A DNA stretch of 64,000 bases from Psychrobacter sp. UBA3483 (GTDB taxonomy: Bacteria; Pseudomonadota; Gammaproteobacteria; Pseudomonadales; Moraxellaceae): the NCBI RefSeq assembly GCF_002377905.1, contig NZ_DFQS01000019.1, positions 1 to 64,000 of the forward strand. The letters are read 5' to 3'. This document shows, in pieces, positions 26,875 through 35,855 of the stretch (position 1 is the stretch's first letter; every line of letters starts with the position of its first letter). A program made the translations under genes and the position numbers. A model generated the notes under the pieces. It was not told the origin of the DNA and ran no database searches. It saw only the letters and a list, made by a program, of their open reading frames with translations.

Positions 26875-27945
26875 TTATTTATAAGCGGTTGGATCTTTTG
26901 ACTCAGTAGGCGCTTCTATTTGATTCATAAAAAATGCTTGTAAGATATTTCCCTTTGCTTGTTGCCAATAAGCAAACTGCTGGCACGTTGATTCAAGGTC
27001 GCCCTGCCAAACAGGTATTTGCCCGCGCATGGCTTTGATACGCTTTTGGTCAGGATAGGGTAGCTCTTGGGCTGCTTTGGCGGCTTCGTGAGCAGCAACG
27101 CGATCATTACAGACAAGAGCAATATCGCAGCCTGCCTCAATCGCAGCTTTGACGCGGGCGCTGACATCACCTGCTGCTTGTGCGCCTGCCATCGATAAAT
27201 CATCAGAAAATAAAACCCCATTAAAATTCAGCTGCTTGCGAATGATGTCTTTGAGCCAAATTTTTGAAAATCCAGCGGGTTTATTATCGACTTGTGAGAA
27301 AATCACATGCGCCGGCATTAAGGCATCAAGCCAAGGCAACGTCTGCGCAAACGGCTGCATGTCGCTATTAATAATCTCATCTAAACTACGTGTATCGATT
27401 GCTTCTGCCACATGCGAGTCAGGCGCGACGGCTCCATGACCGGGGAAGTGCTTACCGGTGGTTGCCATACCCGCCGCTTTCATACCGCGCATAAACTGGC
27501 TTGCTAAAGCGATAATGGCTTGTGGGTTTTGATGAAAACTGCGATCGCCGATCACTTGGCTGATACCGCCTCTATCGAGCACCGGCGCAAAGCTCAAATC
27601 AATGCCGACCGCCAATACTTCTGTTGCCATCAAATAACCGCAGTCGTAAGCAAGGCTTAGAGCGCGGCTAGGGTCTTGGTCAAATAGATCGCCAAGTCTA
27701 CCCATCGCTGGTAATGGCGTAAAACCTTGACGTAATCTAGCAACGCGGCCGCCTTCTTGATCGACGCCAATCAATAAGTCGGCATTGTGCTGGCGGATAT
27801 CGTCACACAAGGCTCGCACTTGCGCCGCATCTGCCACATTGCGGGCGAATAATATCACCCCGCCCACCTGTGCTTGTTTGATTAAACTGACATCTTCAGC
27901 AGTCAGTGCGATACTATCGATATCAATCATTAAAACGCCGTACAT
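26875..27945 (-). CDS. nagZ: beta-N-acetylhexosaminidase NagZ
   Basis: Cytoplasmic family 3 glycosidase that removes GlcNAc from anhydromuropeptides in peptidoglycan recycling; its product is the inducer signal for AmpC in species that have AmpR. Seen: VGVDQEGGRVARL near the N terminus, the catalytic His loop GKHFPGHGAVAPDSH, the MPAHVIF strand, and the nucleophile region GVLFSDDLSMAGA. Length 356 aa is typical. AAGGA lies seven bases before the ATG. It converges on the peptidoglycan-binding OmpA-family gene. Confidence 0.95.
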   Translation of the reverse strand: MYGVLMIDIDSIALTAEDVSLIKQAQVGGVILFARNVADAAQVRALCDDIRQHNADLLIGVDQEGGRVARLRQGFTPLPAMGRLGDLFDQDPSRALSLAYDCGYLMATEVLAVGIDLSFAPVLDRGGISQVIGDRSFHQNPQAIIALASQFMRGMKAAGMATTGKHFPGHGAVAPDSHVAEAIDTRSLDEIINSDMQPFAQTLPWLDALMPAHVIFSQVDNKPAGFSKIWLKDIIRKQLNFNGVLFSDDLSMAGAQAAGDVSARVKAAIEAGCDIALVCNDRVAAHEAAKAAQELPYPDQKRIKAMRGQIPVWQGDLESTCQQFAYWQQAKGNILQAFFMNQIEAPTESKDPTAYK

Positions 27946-28498
27946 TGCGTGATCCTTATCAGGCTAGAGGGTTGTTTTCTCATTTCACTACATTATAAGT
28001 CAAATCGAGACAGAGCTTAGAGATGAGATGGTTTTTCCTTATAGATAATCTTTCTGTTGCGGATGGTTTGTCGCTACTTACATTTACCTTATATTATGCC
28101 AGTGATTGCAAGATGCACATAATAGCGGTTTGCTTGGCTTAAATAAATTAGGTTTAAATGATAAGTTTAAACGAGATGATTCACGCTTATAACCAAATGC
28201 ACCAATGGATGCGCTACAAAATAGCCAGACCGCGTGTAAGATTGTTTATACAGATTGAGACAGTGGTGTATTTATAGCTATGCTATTATTGATTGATTTT
28301 TAACAATGAAAATAAGGATCTATCCTAAGATAAACATCCCATATTTGCCTGCTTTTAATGCTAGCGTAACCTATGGTTTAATGGTAAATATAATAGGGTG
28401 AAAAAGCACGACATCTTTTGGCTCATAGTCTATTAAATAACCTTTATTGGTAATAACAACTCAGCATACTTTTAACTTAAAATAATTAGGTATATACG
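27946..28498. other. nagZ-prc divergent intergenic region
   Basis: About 550 bp between divergent genes, holding their promoters. No RNA gene, frame or convincing operator is visible. Confidence 0.4.
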
Positions 28499-30709
28499 AT
28501 GAAAAAACAACCAGCACAGTGGTTACTCAGTGCAGCGTCAGTGGGCGTCGCTGGTCTTATCCTTACTCAAAGCTATAGCACCGCAGTGGCCGATAGCAAT
28601 ACAGCAGGCTTTAAAGCCACCCCTGAGCAACAGGTTACCACCCGCCAAGTAGCCGCCTTGCTGGATCGTAGCCATTATCTCAATCAGCCGCTCGATAGCG
28701 ACATGGGTAGCGAGATTTTGTCCATGTATATTGACAGTCTCGATCCAAACCATACCTTGTTTTTGCAATCTGATGTCGATGAATTTAAGAAAAAATATGC
28801 CGACGAATTTGCCGCGCGTTTAAAACGTGGCGACCTATCGGCTGGGGTCGCGATTTTTGAGCGTTACCGTCAGCGCTCTAATGAATATTTTACCCTATCA
28901 AAACAACTGCTTAAAACCAAGATGGATTTGACCAGTAAAGATAGTATTGTCCTTGACCGCGAAAAGCTCAGTCATTTTAAAACCAAAAAAGAGCAGCGCG
29001 ACTATTGGACGCGTCAGCTGAAGTTTCAGCTGATGAGTATTACCTTAGGCCAAGAAGACGAGAAGGCGAAAGAGAAAGTCTTTTTAAGCAATCCTGATAT
29101 TACGCGCGGCCAAGACTTGTTGCGTAATGATGAGCGCACGCCAAGTGAGATTTTGCTCAATCGTTTGTCACGTCAGCAAGAGCAGCTTGCCCGTCTAAAA
29201 GATGATGAAATCATGGAAACCATCTTAAATACGGCGATGCTCACTTATGATCCGCACAGTAATTATTATGCGCCGATTCAAGCCAATGAGCTACAAATTC
29301 AATCGAGTCTGCAATTAGAAGGCATCGGGGTTTCGATTCGTCCTGACCGCAAAAATCCTGATTATACCCGCATTGTCACCTTGGTAGATGGTGGTCCGGC
29401 GGCGAAATCGGGGCAGATTAAGCCCAATGATTTGATTATTGGCATTGCCAAAGACGGCGAGAATATGGTTGATGTGGTCGGCTGGTCAACGCGTGAAATC
29501 GTCGGTTTGATTCGTGGTAAACGTGGCACCTCGGTGACCATCAAGGTGCGCCAACCAAATACGCCTGATGCCAGCGCCCGTAATGTGACGGTGGTACGCG
29601 ATATTATTCAGCAAGAAGAGTCGGGCGTAAAACAGCGTGTCGTCGAAGTGCAGCGTCCCAATATCGATAAAACGCCCAAACGTATCGGTGTGCTTGAGAT
29701 ACCAAGTTTTTATCTCAACTATCGCGCGCGCCGCAATGGCGAAGAGTACAGGAGCGTCAGTGACGATACCGAAAAAGCGCTTAAAGCGCTGAATAAAGAA
29801 AATATCGACGGTCTGGTGGTTGATTTACGTAATAACCCAGGCGGCTCGCTCGATGAGGTCGCCAAGATGCTTGGTTTCTTTATCAAGAGTGGCCCATTGG
29901 TGCAGATTCGCGACAATCGCGGCAATATTCAAGTCTACCGCGATGACGATGGCGGCGAGCAGCTTTATAACGGCAAAGTAGTCGTTATCACCAATTTAGC
30001 CTCTGCCTCTGCCAGTGAAATCTTTGCCGCCGCGATTCAGGATTATGGCCGTGGCCTCGTTGTCGGTAGCACAACGACCGGTAAGGGCTCGGCGCAAATA
30101 CAGCTAGACAGCCTAGCTTTAGGCACAGCAACGCTCACGCAGCGTAAGTTCTACCGCATCACTGGTGGCAGTACGCAAAACAAAGGCGTGGTCCCTGATG
30201 TTGAATTGGTTAATATCTACGATGATGCAACCTTTGGCGAGCGCGCGCAGAAAAAAGCCTTACCGTGGGATACGATTAAAACCGCGCCTTATAAGCCAGA
30301 AGGTAAATTTTCTGCCAATACCTTAGCAACGCTAAATCAGCAATCAAAAATTCGTCAGCAGCAAAACCCGCACTTTGTGTATCTGTCAACGCTAAATGAT
30401 ATTCGTAATATGGAAGATGAGAAAAAACCGATTCCTCTTGATATCAATAGTCGCCGCGCCAAAATGCAGCTGATAGAAAAACGCTCATTGGAAGCGGAAA
30501 ATAAACGTCTGATTGCAACGGGCGAGCGTCCTTATGCCAACTGGAATACTTATCAAGCTGCCATGGATGCAAAATTTGAAGAGCGCAGTCAGATGAAAGA
30601 AAGTGAGCGTCCTGAGCTACCGGAGGATGAAGCGTTCATTAAAGAAGCTGCTTATATTATGCTTAGCGCTGATGCAAAGGTGCAAGCCAGCCCAGAAGAG
30701 AAGTTATAA
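28499..30709 (+). CDS. prc: carboxy-terminal processing (tail-specific) protease Prc
   Basis: Periplasmic S41 protease that trims or degrades envelope proteins, in E. coli including FtsI and the peptidoglycan hydrolase MepS. A signal peptide spans about residues 1-31. After an N-terminal helical domain comes a PDZ domain (about 265-350), the GVLEIPSFYLNYRAR strand, and the catalytic domain. The Ser/Lys dyad is Ser504 and Lys529, with Gln533 four residues later, matching the spacing of the E. coli enzyme. A long C-terminal domain brings it to 736 aa, the Prc rather than the shorter CtpA type. Monocistronic. Confidence 0.95.
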   Translation: MKKQPAQWLLSAASVGVAGLILTQSYSTAVADSNTAGFKATPEQQVTTRQVAALLDRSHYLNQPLDSDMGSEILSMYIDSLDPNHTLFLQSDVDEFKKKYADEFAARLKRGDLSAGVAIFERYRQRSNEYFTLSKQLLKTKMDLTSKDSIVLDREKLSHFKTKKEQRDYWTRQLKFQLMSITLGQEDEKAKEKVFLSNPDITRGQDLLRNDERTPSEILLNRLSRQQEQLARLKDDEIMETILNTAMLTYDPHSNYYAPIQANELQIQSSLQLEGIGVSIRPDRKNPDYTRIVTLVDGGPAAKSGQIKPNDLIIGIAKDGENMVDVVGWSTREIVGLIRGKRGTSVTIKVRQPNTPDASARNVTVVRDIIQQEESGVKQRVVEVQRPNIDKTPKRIGVLEIPSFYLNYRARRNGEEYRSVSDDTEKALKALNKENIDGLVVDLRNNPGGSLDEVAKMLGFFIKSGPLVQIRDNRGNIQVYRDDDGGEQLYNGKVVVITNLASASASEIFAAAIQDYGRGLVVGSTTTGKGSAQIQLDSLALGTATLTQRKFYRITGGSTQNKGVVPDVELVNIYDDATFGERAQKKALPWDTIKTAPYKPEGKFSANTLATLNQQSKIRQQQNPHFVYLSTLNDIRNMEDEKKPIPLDINSRRAKMQLIEKRSLEAENKRLIATGERPYANWNTYQAAMDAKFEERSQMKESERPELPEDEAFIKEAAYIMLSADAKVQASPEEKL

Positions 30710-30746
30710 AGAAATTCAACTGTTGAACAGTCATTATCGCAATAAA

Positions 30747-30776
30747 AATGCGTGTAAGCATATGCTTACACGCATT
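30747..30776. terminator. perfect 30-bp palindrome downstream of prc
   Basis: Two 15-base arms (AATGCGTGTAAGCAT and its exact complement) meet with no spacer. In RNA it would form a strong hairpin 38 bases after the prc stop, but no T-run follows, so it may be a weak terminator, a 3' stabiliser or a protein-binding palindrome. Confidence 0.5.
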
Positions 30777-30993
30777 GACGTTTAGACCTCTTACTAACCT
30801 TGCGCCAATCTGCGATTATAACTGTACGGCACGATTGAACGAAAAGGTTCATAGATACTAGGGATTGGTATCGTAAAGGTCGCATCAGGGATAGGTGGTT
30901 TGCTGATTAGGGAAGATAAGGCTGGATGCCTGAACGTTATAAGATGCTCCGGGATTAAGTATCTGATAACATTAACATGGATGGTTGGTGATA

Positions 30994-31026
30994 AAAGCCG
31001 CATAATGCTTGTCGTTATGCGGCTTT
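30994..31026. terminator. 12-bp-stem hairpin, possible terminator
   Basis: AAAGCCGCATAA (30994-31005) and TTATGCGGCTTT (31015-31026) pair perfectly with a 9-base loop. Flanking T-runs are short (TTTGTT), so efficiency is uncertain; it could serve either strand. Confidence 0.6.
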
Positions 31027-31059
31027 GTTACGTCTGCAATTCCTAAAGTTTATCCAAAG

Positions 31060-31092
31060 AAAAGGTCAATAGATTGCTCTACTGACCTTTTT
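31060..31092. terminator. terminator of slyD (likely bidirectional)
   Basis: Stem AAAAGGTCA (31060-31068) / TGACCTTTT (31083-31091) with a 14-base loop and T-rich flanks on either strand; it lies about 85 bp past the slyD stop. Confidence 0.7.
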
Positions 31093-31174
31093 AGTTAGAC
31101 GATAATACTATTATCAATAACTCATTAATAAATAACTATTCGTCTAAGCAGGTTACGCCAAACTCAAAAAGAGA

Positions 31175-31660
31175 TTAGTGCTCAACGCCACCAGCGCCAT
31201 GGATATGGCCGTGGTTTAGTTCGTCTTCAGTCGCTGCGCGTACTTCTTGAATCTCAACGTCAAAGGTCAAACGCTTACCAGCCAATGGATGGTTTGCATC
31301 AACCGTCACTTCTTTGTCGTTTACGTCAGTCACAGTCACTAACATCACTTGACCGCCAGCTTCTGACTGGAATTGCATACCAGGCTGGATATCATCAACA
31401 CCTTGAAAGTTTTCGCGTGGTACATGTTGTACCGCTTGTTCTTGGTATTCACCGTAACCATCAGCAGGCTCTACGACGGCATTGACTCTTTCGCCAGCAG
31501 ATTTGCCTTCTAGTTGTTTCTCAAGACCTGGGATGATGTTGCTATGGCCATGCAAATAAGCAAGCGGTTGACCTTCTGGAGACTGGTCAAGGATATTGCC
31601 TTCGTCGTCTTTTAGCGTGTAGTTGAACTTGACGGCAGTGTCTTTTGCGATAGTAGTCAT
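31175..31660 (-). CDS. slyD: FKBP-type peptidyl-prolyl isomerase, SlyD-like
   Basis: Cytoplasmic prolyl isomerase/chaperone of the SlyD type. The FKBP core (VKFNYTLKDDEGNILDQS, PLAYLHGHSNIIPGLEKQLEGK) is interrupted by the IF chaperone insert starting near residue 70 and resumes with DANHPLAGKRLTFDVEI. The C terminus has only a modest histidine cluster (HGHIHGAGGVEH), much shorter than the E. coli metal-binding tail but possibly still nickel-binding. 161 aa. AGGA lies six bases before the start. Convergent with prc. Confidence 0.9.
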   Translation of the reverse strand: MTTIAKDTAVKFNYTLKDDEGNILDQSPEGQPLAYLHGHSNIIPGLEKQLEGKSAGERVNAVVEPADGYGEYQEQAVQHVPRENFQGVDDIQPGMQFQSEAGGQVMLVTVTDVNDKEVTVDANHPLAGKRLTFDVEIQEVRAATEDELNHGHIHGAGGVEH

Positions 31661-31986
31661 AAATTATCCTAAATATGTCGATATTAAAATTTAAATACGG
31701 TTGCAATAAACCTAAAAAAGCCAATCAGCCAGCCAAATAGCCACGTCATTAGTTAATTATCATCAGTTTATTAGGGTAACTTTAGCAGTTAGCATCTTTA
31801 ATTGCGATGCCTGCCATTGGTTTCAAGGTTAAAATCCGAAAAAATAGTAATTATTCGGCGAATTAATGTAAATAAATATGATTTTCTCAGTTTTGGCGGT
31901 TAGTAAAGGTGGAGGTTAAAGTTTGCCGGTTGCGTTTTTGCATCATGACTCCTACCATAGTCATAAACATAAGGATAACAACGATT
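31661..31986. other. slyD-M61 peptidase divergent intergenic region
   Basis: About 325 bp with promoters for both flanking genes expected; no operator or RNA gene recognised. Confidence 0.35.
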
Positions 31987-34023
31987 ATGAATTCATCTTC
32001 TCAAGCCTCTCCGATTAATAATTTAAATCAGCCAACCGCTCATGTCTTTTACCAATTCGACTTTGCGCGGTTTTTGGAGCATTTGGTCAATGTCGCGCTG
32101 ACTTTTACCGCCGATACTGACGCGCCAAGTCTATGGTTGCCAGCATGGATACCAGGTAGCTATTTAATGCGTGAATTTGCCCGTAATATCACCGCGGTGC
32201 ATTATGAGATTTTAGATAGCCAAACTCTAAAAAATCAAACATTAGATAGTCAACTCACGGACAGTGATAAAAAAACAAACACGTACCGCGCGCAAAAAAC
32301 CGATAAAAATACATGGCAGTTGCCAGAGGCGCTGGCAGGGCAACGCATACGCGTCCTTTATGAAGTGTATTGTTATGATTTATCGGTGCGTACGGCGTAT
32401 GTCGACCAGCAGCGTTTGTATGGCAATTTTACCTCGCTTGCATTAGCAATTGATGGGCAAGAGCAACAAGGGGTAGAAGTTGGTTTAATCGTGCCAGCTG
32501 CGTTTTTAGCGGATAAAGACGCTAGCCGTGTGCGCTTGGCCTGTGGACTTGAGGCCGTGCAATCACAAAGTGCGACCCAAATAAGGAGTGATAAGCCGCA
32601 AATATACCATCTACAAGCAGACAGCTATCACGAACTTATCGATCATCCGTTTGAGATTGCCGAACAAGATAGCTTTGATTTTATTATTCAAGATGATAGC
32701 CATCAGACACTGAGCCATCATTTTTATCTTTCAGGTAGCCATAACGCTAACATGGGACGCTTGCAGCAAGATGTCACTCAAATCTGTCAAACTTATCTAG
32801 ATTGGCTTGGCGATGCGCCCTTTAACGATTACACCTTTATGACCTTTGCCAGTGGGCAGGATTATGGCGGGCTTGAGCATATCAACTCGACCAGTTTGAT
32901 TACCCCGCGCCGCGATTTGCCTAGTATGGATGAGCCAAAAGTGCCAAGTAGCGACTATCAGCGCTTTTTGGGCTTATGCAGCCATGAATACTTCCATGCA
33001 TGGTGGGTCAAAACCGTGCGTCCAGATGTGATGCTAAACGTCGATTTACGCCGCGAAGCCTTTACGCCATTGCTATGGGTGTTTGAAGGTTTTACCTCTT
33101 ATATCGATGATTTTATGTTGCAGGCGTCAGGCGTCATCGATAAAGCAAGCTATCTTAAATTACTCGCCGAACAAATCAATCGTTACTACCAAACCCCAGG
33201 ACGTGCGCATCAAAGCGTTGCTGAGTCGAGCTTTGACGCTTGGATTAAGCTGTATCGCAACGATGAAAACACCGGCAATGCAGGTATCAGCTACTATAAT
33301 AAAGGCGCGTTGGTGGCATTATGCTTAGATTTAACGTTACTGGCAAAAAGTGCTGGTCGTTATCGTTTGTTTGATGTGGTTAAAGCCTTTTATAGCAAAG
33401 CAAAGCAAAAGGATAATAAGCGCATCGGCATTAGCAGTGCCGATATGGGTGCAGTTATCGGGCAGTTTATGCCATTAGCAGATTGGGAAGAGTTTGAGCG
33501 CCGTTATGTCAATGGCGTTGAGGAGCTGCCGCTTGAGACGCTGCTTACAGAAAATGGTATTAAGATTCATACCAACACCAAAGAGACGGCAGATAAAAAC
33601 ATACCGTGGGGCATGCGTTGTAGTGAGACACCGCTGGGATTAAAAGTTAATCGCGTCAACCGTGACAGCGCTGCCGCCAAAGCGGGTATTTCAGCGCATG
33701 ATGTCATCATTGCAATCGATGGGATTAAAGCAGACACTAAGCAATTAGCAACGCTTAGCACTGCCACGCGCCCTGTGCAATGTCATTTATTTCGCCGTGA
33801 TGAGCTAATAGTAGTTGAGGTTTTGCTTAAAGCTGACTTGGTGGATAATGATACGTATGACTATAATGAAACAGCATTCCCGCATAGCATCAGCTTACGC
33901 TTAGCAAGGGCAGCTATTGACTGCGAAGACGATGGCGATTCTGTCGGGTACGCCAATACTGAAGATACATGGCTAAATGCGCTAGCACGCCATCAAAGTG
34001 AAGAGATAAATAATAAAGCGTGA
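31987..34023 (+). CDS. M61 family metallopeptidase (glycyl aminopeptidase-like) with PDZ domain
   Basis: Zinc metallopeptidase of the M61 family. An N-terminal beta domain (about 15-215) carries the typical LWLPAWIPGSYLMREFARNI block. The thermolysin-like catalytic domain has the zinc motif HEYFH (His333, Glu334, His337), with the GLEHINSTSL block before it and FEGFTSY after. A PDZ domain lies at about 545-620. No signal peptide is evident, so it is probably cytoplasmic; substrates in the family are poorly known. The ATG at 31987, with AAGGA 11 bases upstream, is preferred to a GTG at 31909 with no site. 678 aa. A strong terminator follows. Confidence 0.9.
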   Translation: MNSSSQASPINNLNQPTAHVFYQFDFARFLEHLVNVALTFTADTDAPSLWLPAWIPGSYLMREFARNITAVHYEILDSQTLKNQTLDSQLTDSDKKTNTYRAQKTDKNTWQLPEALAGQRIRVLYEVYCYDLSVRTAYVDQQRLYGNFTSLALAIDGQEQQGVEVGLIVPAAFLADKDASRVRLACGLEAVQSQSATQIRSDKPQIYHLQADSYHELIDHPFEIAEQDSFDFIIQDDSHQTLSHHFYLSGSHNANMGRLQQDVTQICQTYLDWLGDAPFNDYTFMTFASGQDYGGLEHINSTSLITPRRDLPSMDEPKVPSSDYQRFLGLCSHEYFHAWWVKTVRPDVMLNVDLRREAFTPLLWVFEGFTSYIDDFMLQASGVIDKASYLKLLAEQINRYYQTPGRAHQSVAESSFDAWIKLYRNDENTGNAGISYYNKGALVALCLDLTLLAKSAGRYRLFDVVKAFYSKAKQKDNKRIGISSADMGAVIGQFMPLADWEEFERRYVNGVEELPLETLLTENGIKIHTNTKETADKNIPWGMRCSETPLGLKVNRVNRDSAAAKAGISAHDVIIAIDGIKADTKQLATLSTATRPVQCHLFRRDELIVVEVLLKADLVDNDTYDYNETAFPHSISLRLARAAIDCEDDGDSVGYANTEDTWLNALARHQSEEINNKA

Positions 34024-34032
34024 AGACATTAA

Positions 34033-34067
34033 AAACCCTTGCTAAGTACGCAGCTTAGCAAGGGTTT
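34033..34067. terminator. terminator between the M61 peptidase and DUF305 genes
   Basis: Fourteen-base-pair perfect stem, arms 34033-34046 and 34054-34067, with a 7-base loop; A- and T-rich on both sides, so usable in both directions. Confidence 0.88.
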
Positions 34068-34119
34068 ATATGTTTAATATTCAGCGTGGTATAAATAATA
34101 GTTAAGAGTTTATAGGTGT

Positions 34120-34962
34120 TTAACTTGCAGCTTTAGTGGTTTCTTTGATCGCTTCTTTATTGTTTTCTTCATCATTAATAACGGCTTCATCGGAGTCTGT
34201 AATCGCGGTATTAGGAGATTTATTTGCCGCAATCCAGCTTTGCATCAACTCAATCTCAGGCTGCTGAGCATTGATAATGTCTTGTGCCAATTTGCGCATC
34301 TCCTCATCGGCACCGTACTGAAGTTGTACTTTTGCCATATCTACCGCGCCGATATGATGCGCCAGCATACCGCGCGCAAATGCCATATCAGCGACAGGCT
34401 CAGCAATACCGAGCATCATATCGCTGTGCATGGTATTCATTCCTTTTGCATACGCTTCTTGCATGGCTTCGGTATTGGGTTTTGGTTTGGGCGCATCGGG
34501 GTGGCTTGCGAGCCATTTATTGATAATATCAATTTCAAGCTGCTGTGAGTCGATGATGTCTTGCGCAAGTTTACGCATGGTTTCATCAGTGCCGTACTTT
34601 AGCTCGATTTTCGCCATATCGACCGCGCCGCGATGATGCCCGAGCATGCCTTTGGCAAAGGCGGTATCAGGATCGTTATAACCCATACCAACCATCATCT
34701 CATTGTGCATACTGGTCATTGACTTGGTATAGTCTTTCAGCATATCTGACATTTTTTCAGCGTTTACCGTAACAGCATTGGCAGCCATGTCGTGCCCAGC
34801 ATGGGCATCCTCGGGAGCCGTTGCCGCCGGTTCACTGCTGGCTTGAGTGGCCTCTTCTATTGGCATAACCTCGTTATCCTCAGTTGCTGGCTGGCAAGCG
34901 CTTAGCAGCAGGGCAGTAGCCACACTGGTAGCAAACAAAGCAAAATGACGAGAGGCAATCAT
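34120..34962 (-). CDS. lipoprotein with two tandem DUF305 domains
   Basis: A 280-aa probable lipoprotein: hydrophobic signal with lipobox ending at Cys23 (LLSAC). After a Pro/Ala/Glu-rich linker come two copies of the DUF305 (ferritin-like helical) domain, about residues 73-166 and 172-250. Each has MHNEMM / MHSDMM, a GMLGHHRGAVDMAK / GMLAHHIGAVDMAK helix and MRKLAQDII. The His-His and Met-rich positions recall copper-binding members of the family such as CopM, so a periplasmic metal role is plausible but unproven. The two copies are very similar, suggesting an internal duplication. AAGGA lies seven bases before the start. No copper genes adjoin it. Confidence 0.88.
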   Translation of the reverse strand: MIASRHFALFATSVATALLLSACQPATEDNEVMPIEEATQASSEPAATAPEDAHAGHDMAANAVTVNAEKMSDMLKDYTKSMTSMHNEMMVGMGYNDPDTAFAKGMLGHHRGAVDMAKIELKYGTDETMRKLAQDIIDSQQLEIDIINKWLASHPDAPKPKPNTEAMQEAYAKGMNTMHSDMMLGIAEPVADMAFARGMLAHHIGAVDMAKVQLQYGADEEMRKLAQDIINAQQPEIELMQSWIAANKSPNTAITDSDEAVINDEENNKEAIKETTKAAS

Positions 34963-35209
34963 GATATATCCTTACTATCAAAAAAACAGGAAACAGGCTC
35001 AACGAAAAATAAGACAGAAAACAAGATAAATAATGGCCAAATTTAAACCGATATAAAACGCGAAAATACGGCAAGGTTGGCAAGTCAGCGCAGTTTTGCA
35101 TCTTAACAGATAAACCTTACGCGTTCGAGACGCGCCGTTTAATAAGTCGTAATATTTCAATAAAAACAAAATTGGCTCATATAAGCGGATAAGGTTTAAT
35201 TTGCCACGC

Positions 35210-35234
35210 TAATCTAATCTAATCTAATCTAATC
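35210..35234. repeat. pentanucleotide microsatellite (TAATC)x5
   Basis: Five perfect TAATC units. On the minus strand they overlap the stop codon of rluE: the TAG is formed inside the first unit read, so copy-number change would not alter the protein. Confidence 0.9.
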
Positions 35235-35855
35235 GACAATCCCTAACTGCCGACAGCGCTCACTATTTAAATGAATACGTACAAACTCACCAACGCCAAG
35301 CGAACCAAGCTCAAATCCTGCCACCGACCAACGAATCAGACGCAAGCAAGGCAAGCCCACATGAGCGGCCATGCGTCTTACTTGGCGATTTTTGCCTTCA
35401 TAAATGGTCAACATAAGCCATGAGGTCGGCACGTTTTTACGCTCGCGAATGGGCGGATCGCGTTGCCATAAGTCAATCGGCAAATCGCCTTCCTCGACCA
35501 GTCGTGCAACTGCTGGCAAGGTTTTGCCGTCTTTTAAATGTACTCCCGCCGCCAATTGCTCTAGTTGAGCCGCGCTTACCAAACCTTCGACTTGTACCAA
35601 ATAAGTCTTCCCTTGTTTTTGCTTGTTTTGGGCGAAGTTCTTGGCTGATGGTGGTTGGGTAATGGCTTTATTTACCCGTCCATCACTGGTCAAAATCAAC
35701 AAGCCTTCTGAGGTTGCATCAAGTCGACCAGCAACGCGCAGCGATTTGTCAGTGAAGTACTGCGATAGAGTAGTGTGGTCATTGTTGCTGTCATCACGAA
35801 ATTGACTTTGTACGCCGTAAGGTTTGTTGAATAAAACTAGGCTAGAGGTCGACAT
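35229..35855 (-). CDS. rluE: 23S rRNA pseudouridine synthase RluE
   Basis: RsuA-family pseudouridine synthase; RluE modifies U2457 of 23S rRNA in E. coli. No S4 domain is present, as expected for RluE. The catalytic Asp46 lies in GRLDATSEGLLILTSDG. The later KTYLVQVEG strand and the EGKNRQVRRMAAHVGLPCLRLIR block are diagnostic of the family. The start at 35855 (MSTSSLVLFNKPYGV) is favoured over a longer frame to 35909. 209 aa. The stop codon lies in a (TAATC)n repeat. Confidence 0.9.
   Translation of the reverse strand: MSTSSLVLFNKPYGVQSQFRDDSNNDHTTLSQYFTDKSLRVAGRLDATSEGLLILTSDGRVNKAITQPPSAKNFAQNKQKQGKTYLVQVEGLVSAAQLEQLAAGVHLKDGKTLPAVARLVEEGDLPIDLWQRDPPIRERKNVPTSWLMLTIYEGKNRQVRRMAAHVGLPCLRLIRWSVAGFELGSLGVGEFVRIHLNSERCRQLGIVD

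Larger units (their letters stand above)
30710..31174. other. intergenic region with three hairpins between prc and slyD
   Basis: About 465 bp without a gene, between convergent prc and slyD. It holds a perfect 30-bp palindrome (30747-30776), a 12-bp-stem hairpin (30994-31026) and the likely slyD terminator (31060-31092), each listed separately. A 69-codon frame at 30794-31003 on the minus strand has no family features and is not called. Confidence 0.55.

Noticed and set aside
30794..31003. A 69-codon minus-strand reading frame between prc and slyD
   Set aside because: It has no recognisable domain and runs into a hairpin; the interval is better explained by terminators.
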